Shown: positions 59,378 to 64,000 of the stretch, piece after piece | Layout: each line of letters starts with the position of its first letter | How positions within the stretch are numbered: the stretch's first letter is position 1 | Assembly (NCBI RefSeq): GCF_020520425.1 | Contig: NC_079490.1 | Coordinates: forward strand, 38,324,723 to 38,388,722 | Direction of reading: 5' to 3' | Source of the DNA: Spinacia oleracea | Taxonomy: Eukaryota > Streptophyta > Magnoliopsida > Caryophyllales > Amaranthaceae | Length of the DNA: 64,000 bases | Translations under genes and position numbers: made by a program | The notes under the pieces: model-generated | What the model saw: only the letters and a program-made list of their open reading frames with translations | Told to the model about the DNA's origin: nothing | Databases searched by the model: none

Positions 59378-60541
59378 CTGAAGGAACCTGAAACATTGCA
59401 GTAACAAAACATAACATTTAGGGTCCTCACTAGTTGGACACAAAATTATAAAAAAAGAATCATACAAGATAAGCAAAACAAGTAACACAAATCATTAAAT
59501 AAAATGCATCATCTGTTTAAAACTTTCATTCATTTGAAAGAGTATTTTTCAAAAGAAAAAAAAAATATGAAGACCATAGCAATCTGAAAGTCTGTTATTA
59601 AAACATGCTACTCCATATCACATAGCAAGTCTGGATAGAAACGGTAACTGTACACCGGGAAAAGACTTGCTCCTAAGAGTTACTATTTGCGAAAAGTACA
59701 AAACAAAATGTCTAATTGCGGGAACATCATTTCCTTGCGCATAAATATTTCAGGATCACTATGATCGCTACATTGGATACCTAAGGGCAGTATAGGTCTA
59801 TTGTGTTAATGTCAACAATTATCTGTACAATAATACCCAATTACCATTACAAAGAAGCTAAACAAAATCTCAACGTCTCATATGTATTAATGTTGTTCAG
59901 TTTCTAAAGTCCTCTTTATATGTTCAGAAATTTCTTCTGCTGTTTTTGTTCCACAAGCTTAATGTTTTTTTAGAGTTTAGACTACAATAAACGAGCTACC
60001 TAAAATGTCTTTCTTACCTCTTGTTTTGTTGGTTGTATTTCTTGTATATTCACATCAGTATGCTCAGGTGCAATGCAGTTGACATGTATACAGAAATGTT
60101 TTGATGCTCTGAATAGGGTTGCAGCATAAAAAACAATTTTGATTTTTGATAGCCCTTACTCCTTAGGACTCGACCAACCTATATGGAAGATACTCCAATT
60201 AATGGTAAATTATGTCATGTAACTACAACAAATGCATCCTTACTACCAGAAAAAAATATCAACCGGTGGCAAGTTACTAAATCTAGTTTTTCTTTGAGGG
60301 GGGACGTTAATAAATCTAGGTAATAGATGAATATATTAATGAACATCTTTTACCTTTTCCACAAGCTTAATGTTTGTTTAGAGTTTAGACTACAATAAAC
60401 CTCAAACAGTCCAGTAACAAATTAATAGGTCTTACTGGAGTCATCATCTGTACTGAAACAGATGATTGCTGGGGAGAAATCAACAAAGATTATCACAAAA
60501 CATGAAATCGAAAAGCTAATTAAAGAGAGAAAGAGGGAAAC

Positions 60542-60617
60542 CTTGTTGGAGCGCTTGAGATGAGCAGCATAAGCTTTGACGAAAATGAGGAGACAAAGAG
60601 TAAGCAAAGTGCTCATA
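60542..60617 (-). pseudogene. Ribosomal protein eS19 (RPS19) exon scrap
   Basis: On the minus strand IFVKAYAAHLKRSNK is followed by an AAG/GTTTCC donor. It matches the N-terminal FVKAYAAHLKRSGK signature of plant cytosolic eS19; the preceding TVKDVSPH part appears frameshifted (TCTCCTCAT is recognisable). Only this piece is present. The same donor context (GTTTCCCTCTTTCTCTCT) recurs at 60885-60905, so the flank was duplicated within the element. Confidence 0.65.
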
Positions 60618-60905
60618 AAACTATGTTTTCTCCGCCTAATCAACCTTCAACCAACCTTCAATGTCACATGATATCAATGTTAACAAGAAATGTTAAAAAT
60701 CCCCAATTTCTTTAACCTCTTTCTCTCTCCTCTCAAACCCAATTACGGAAATTCAACCTCCAAATTCGATCGATTCTAGCAAATTGATGATCAAATTCTA
60801 CTCAAATTTCACTTCACTTAGCTACACTTAAATTAAAATTGCCATATTAACATCATTCTATCATAAACCATGAAATCAAAAATCTGAAGAGAGAAAGAGG
60901 GAAAC

Positions 60906-60944
60906 CTTGTCGGGAAATTCTGTCAATTTTTTCTTACCCTCCAT
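60906..60944 (-). pseudogene. First exon next to right TIR
   Basis: The minus frame ATG at 60944 gives MEGKKKLTEFPDK, then a GT donor. A TC-rich leader (two copies of CCATCGTTTTCTCTCTC at 60976-61015) lies upstream, and the TIR is 290 bp further. It reads inward, mirroring the left-hand unit. The parent gene is unrecognised. Confidence 0.45.
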
Positions 60945-61232
60945 TGTTGGTGTTGAATTAAAGAAGTTTCTTCTTGTTCTGAGAGAGAAAACGATGGAGG
61001 AGAGAGAAAACGATGGAGGGTTTTGATTTTTGTTGAAATTTTTGGGTTATGGCCTATGGGGCTCAAATTCACTGATTTAGTTATGGCGCTCAAATTTTGG
61101 GAGATTTATTTGATGGCGCAAAATGAAAATTTCATTCTCTCTCTAGCTTTCAGTTTGGCGCTCAGAGAATAAGGCTTTCCCTTTTTTTTTGGTCTGCTTT
61201 TACCCCAATTTTGAGAATATTATTATTAAATT

Positions 61233-61280
61233 TTGGTATAGTCTTTAAAGACTCTAGTAGGTATAGTCCAAGACTTTCTC
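61233..61280 (-). repeat. Right TIR of Pack-MULE
   Basis: The reverse complement starts GAGAAAGTCTTGGACTATAC and ends GACTATACCAA. See the left TIR for the alignment. Confidence 0.85.
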
Positions 61281-61290
61281 GATGTAATAC
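61281..61290 (+). repeat. TSD GATGTAATAC, right copy
   Basis: Exact second copy of 51065-51074. Confidence 0.92.
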
Positions 61291-61629
61291 AAATATTAAT
61301 TTGCTAATCAACCGAGTATTGAAAAACAAATCCAACATCTGACATAGATGTTAATCAACCGACATAGAATTGAAAATACAATGCTAAATTTCTAATCAAT
61401 CGAGTATTGAGTTGCGGCAAATACAACTATTCTTATCGCATGAAAAAAAAATTGACAGGATAGCATACGATTCAAAACCAAAAATAATTTTACCGAATTC
61501 AAAATAATCTAATATTTGACGGCACAATATTAAACATAAAATTCAAATATAATACGGAGTACGCACTTACCTTGAATCTGACTGCGGTAGTTTTCTTGAG
61601 TTTTCTTTCTGCTCAATCGGCTAGGGTTT
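61291..61629 (-). other. Outer Copia leader, PBS-proximal part
   Basis: Non-coding AT-rich sequence between PBS and Mutator-like insertion. A partial internal repeat AATCAACCGAGTATTGA / AATCAATCGAGTATTGA is at 61306-61400. Confidence 0.6.
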
Positions 61630-61645
61630 GGTGCTGATAACGTGT
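61630..61645 (-). promoter_or_regulatory. Outer Copia primer-binding site region
   Basis: In element orientation ACACGTTATCAGCACC follows the LTR end GTTTATTCACA. TTATCAGCAC is a PBS sequence seen in many plant Copia elements. Its place next to the 61646-61809 LTR shows that this LTR is the 5' one and the element is on the minus strand. Confidence 0.75.
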
Positions 61646-61809
61646 TGTGAATAAACAGGAGGAGTAAGAGAGAGAATAGTGTTGTCTGTATTATTCCATA
61701 TAGTACCAGGTATATATAGGATACAATAGTTAGGGTTTAACTGAACCCTAGAATATTCCGGGAATATTGACGGAGGTATAATGGGCATCCATATTATAAT
61801 TCATAACAT
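61646..61809 (-). repeat. 5' LTR of outer Copia
   Basis: 164 bp. It is the same as 35203-35365 but for T/A and G/A substitutions and one extra T. A TATATATAGG TATA-like box is inside (61710-61720). Confidence 0.92.
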
Positions 61810-61857
61810 ATTATTAATTTTTTAATTGTTGTTTACTGTTTACTATTTATTATTTAC

Positions 61858-62169
61858 TCCCTCCATTCCTTTTTGATTTCCTTGTTTCTATTTTTGGACA
61901 TAACTTTTTACCATAGATTTTCCTACCATCACTTATTTAATTCATTCACATTTCCTCATTCACCCACCCAACTCCACTTTTATGATTTTTTATTACTTTA
62001 ATAAAAATATCTTCTATCTCCTTCATTTCTTTATTGCTTTCCTTCATTTCTTTATTATTTTCACTTACACTCAATCATTATTCTTACAAACAATTATTAC
62101 AAGATTCCATTTTCTTATTTTTCACCCCAAACTCCAAATAAGGAACATCAAAAAGTAATGGAGGAGGAA
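61858..62169. mobile_element. Stowaway-type MITE
   Basis: 312 bp between TA dinucleotides. The left end is CTCCCTCCATTCCTTTTTGA; the right end, reverse-complemented, is TTCCTCCTCCATTACTTTTT then GATGTTCC. The ends match after a 3-bp indel. Non-coding. Confidence 0.82.
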
Positions 62170-63226
62170 TATTTGTTATCTATAGTTTATTATTTATGAT
62201 TCATTATTCATTATTTATTTCAATTCAGTAATGTTTAGTTAAGTTCAGTTCAGTTTTAGTTCAATTCAGTTCAGTTAATTTCATTTCAGTTCAGCTCGAA
62301 ATAACAAGGCTTAACTTCTGACCAAATAGTTGACCTTTTTAATCAAAAAGTTATGTTATATTATTATTAGTTTATTACTTATACTATTCAATAAAGTAGT
62401 TATATTTTATAATCAAATAATTACTCCGTATTATTTTGTAATGCTGACATCAGATGTCTTACGCGTATGGCGGTCTTATATGGGACATATATGCTTTTTA
62501 ATAGCGGGCCTTGTATGTATACTAAAATTTGGAAATATTACTGAGTATTTGAATGGAGGTGTTAGAACTGTTGGAAATTCTTGTTGTTAATTGGCAGTTC
62601 ATCCAATTGTTCACATCATCGAGATAAGTCCATTCTGACTACATTATTATAGCAACATTACTATTTTATTGTTTAATATGCAACAAGAACCACCTTTAAT
62701 TGCGGTTTGTGGACCGTTATTAAAAGTCAATTTGCGAAGATTGAACCACTATTAAAAGCAATTTTCTGAATCATCCAGAGACTTGGGGTTGAAATAGCTA
62801 CCCACCTATTGTAGGTGGGTTTAAAAGCAATTTTGGTTGTTATTGAAAACAAATACTCCGTATTAATGTAGGGTATTCTTAAAGTTTGAAGTCACCGGGT
62901 GAACTTTGATTGGGGTTTATATTCTTTTAATTCATGCGATGAGCGCCGCAAAGGGTTCGGACACCATCCCTCAAGACTTACCAAGTAAGATAATTGATAA
63001 CCACTTGAATCGTGGTTTATGTTCTTTTGTTTCATGCGATGTCAGTTAACGGATTTAATTTAGTAGTGTCAATCGGTTAAGGTCATGGAGGGTACATTAA
63101 GATCAACTAGCTTTTGAGCCAGTTCATAGAATAGGCGGTTGTATAATTGTTGTTCAGCTGTCTTTTAAAGTTTTGATTAGTGAGGACTTGTGATTTTTGG
63201 TTATATATGAATTAAATAGAGGTGTA
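62170..63226. other. Intergenic DNA with CAGTTCAG repeats and a hairpin
   Basis: TTCAGTTCAG words cluster at 62222-62300; similar words lie at 35053-35120 on the other side of the outer Copia. A hairpin ACCCACCT-ATTGT-AGGTGGGT is at 62800-62820. No gene is seen; the 86-codon frame at 62330 has no recognisable motif. Confidence 0.5.
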
Positions 63227-63234
63227 ATTTAAAG

Positions 63235-63812
63235 TAAGGGTGGCAATGGATCGGAGGTGGATCGGGCCGATGGAGATTCATCCGCCTCCATCCGTCAACT
63301 TTTCATCTATCATCCAATCCATCCGTCACTCCATTTACCCTCCATCCACATCCGACTCATCCATCATGCATCTGCGGTCCGCGAATGAATTAGGTGGATC
63401 GGATGATTAGCCGGTGTAATTAAAATTATCGTCAACTTTATTTATAATATCAATCAATATAAAGTAATATGTGTTAATATAGTGGACAATGAATTATAAT
63501 TTTGATACATTTACATTATAAAATAACCGAAAATGCTAATAATAAAAAAAATATTAGGTAATACATAAAGGATTATATTAATAATTAAGTAATTGTACTA
63601 AACAAAATTAATAATTTTAACGGATGGATGGATGGATGGATCAGATGATGGATAGGGTGACGGGTTGGATGAAGCTCCACCCGAATCCGACCCGACCCAT
63701 CACCCGATCCACGCGCCACCCGTTTAACAACAGTGTTTTATCGGGTTTCGACCATAAATTCGGTTCAGGTTGTTCGAATATCCGTCGGACTTTGATGAAA
63801 TTGTCACCCCTA
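63235..63812. mobile_element. hAT-type MITE, 578 bp
   Basis: The ends TAAGGGTGGCAAT and, reverse-complemented, TAGGGGTGACAAT are flanked by the 8-bp TSD ATTTAAAG / ATTTGAAG (one mismatch; 63227-63234 and 63813-63820). 8-bp TSDs and TAGGGGTG ends fit hAT. The interior is CATCCGTC/GGATGG rich with a (GGAT)4-5 run at 63621-63641. No transposase. Confidence 0.83.
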
Positions 63813-64000
63813 ATTTGAAGGTTGAAAAAATATAAAAATTATATGTTGAATAAATTGTGGTTGAGGTTTCACAAACATGCTTATTTGCATTATGGGCCTC
63901 TTGACTTCTTAATGAACCCGACTGACTTCCTTTTAATGAATCAGAGGTGATGCCCTGATGTTAAAGAAGATAAGGTGGACAAATGAAATAAGTTACCGCC

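Larger units (their letters stand above)
51075..61280. mobile_element. Pack-MULE: 10.2-kb Mutator-like element with captured gene pieces
   Basis: The terminal inverted repeats are 48 bp (51075-51122 and 61233-61280), both starting GAG and sharing CTAGAGTCTTT and ACTATACCAA; 37 of 48 positions match without gaps. A perfect 10-bp TSD flanks them. It lies inside the leader of the outer Copia. No Mutator transposase is seen. The left 3 kb carries + strand exons, including a PDAT piece; the right 2.5 kb carries minus-strand exons, including an eS19 scrap. Between them is a ~4-kb block of degenerate satellite. Host gene pieces bounded by MULE ends define a Pack-MULE. The fragments are expected to be pseudogenes, although transcription from both ends is plausible. 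Confidence 0.87.
35203..61809 (-). mobile_element. Outer Ty1/Copia element, 26.6 kb through nested insertions
   Basis: LTRs are at 35203-35365 and 61646-61809, only 163/164 bp and identical but for two substitutions and one single-base indel. TATTATT flanks both outer sides and contains the 5-bp TSD. In minus orientation the order is 5' LTR, PBS, leader, Mutator-like insertion (51075-61280), leader, gag (50584-49568), inner Copia (39092-49470), then PR-INT-RT-RNase H (39030-35517), PPT and 3' LTR. Removing both insertions leaves a ~6-kb Copia element. Gag and pol carry stops and frameshifts, so it is inactive. The clade is not assigned. Confidence 0.9.

Noticed and set aside
51075-61280. Helitron as explanation for the gene fragments
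   Set aside because: The ends are inverted repeats with a 10-bp TSD; Helitrons have neither.

Overview
This is plant nuclear DNA, almost certainly from a dicot: intron-rich nuclear genes with GT/AG splice sites, plant LTR retrotransposons (Copia, a chromodomain Gypsy, Tat/Athila-like remnants), an RTE LINE, and many small plant DNA transposons. Frequent short ACTCCGTA words would fit a beet/spinach-type (Caryophyllales) genome, but that is only an impression. Nothing bacterial, no CRISPR array and no rRNA was seen.

Only two genes look intact, both on the + strand and both splicing factors. LSM5 (1764-9579, four exons, 88 aa) is the U6-snRNP Sm-like protein. A thioredoxin-fold U5-snRNP-like protein (TXNL4B/DIM1-like, 13191-29172, four exons, 151 aa) follows head to tail. 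Both have one giant intron filled with transposons. LSM5 intron 2 (7.3 kb) holds an antisense RTE with a 16-bp target duplication. TXNL4B intron 3 (13.0 kb) holds tandem Tat-like non-coding repeats, a Reina-like Gypsy element with near-identical LTRs (TSD TAAAG) but an internal RT/RNase H deletion, a 94-bp RTE 3' end with its own TSD, and a Stowaway MITE.

From 29 to 35 kb the DNA is intergenic: a 774-bp hAT-type element with a perfect 8-bp TSD, a Tourist-like MITE, a fold-back repeat and a CACTA-like MITE.

From 35203 to 61809 lies a single minus-strand Copia element with very short (163-bp) LTRs, swollen to 26.6 kb by two nested insertions. An inner Copia with 1.4-kb LTRs (39092-49470) separates its gag from its pol. 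A 10.2-kb Mutator-like element (51075-61280; 48-bp TIRs, perfect 10-bp TSD GATGTAATAC) sits in its leader between primer-binding site and gag. That Mutator-like element carries host gene pieces, which makes it a Pack-MULE: a PDAT acyltransferase exon, a ribosomal protein eS19 exon scrap, and other unrecognised exons. They are arranged as two inward-facing units on either side of a degenerate ~52-bp satellite block. It is the most interesting object in the window.

The last 2 kb hold a Stowaway MITE, a short hairpin and a 578-bp hAT-type MITE. Window position 1 cuts through an L1-type LINE whose 5'-truncated end stops about 210 bp before the LSM5 start codon.
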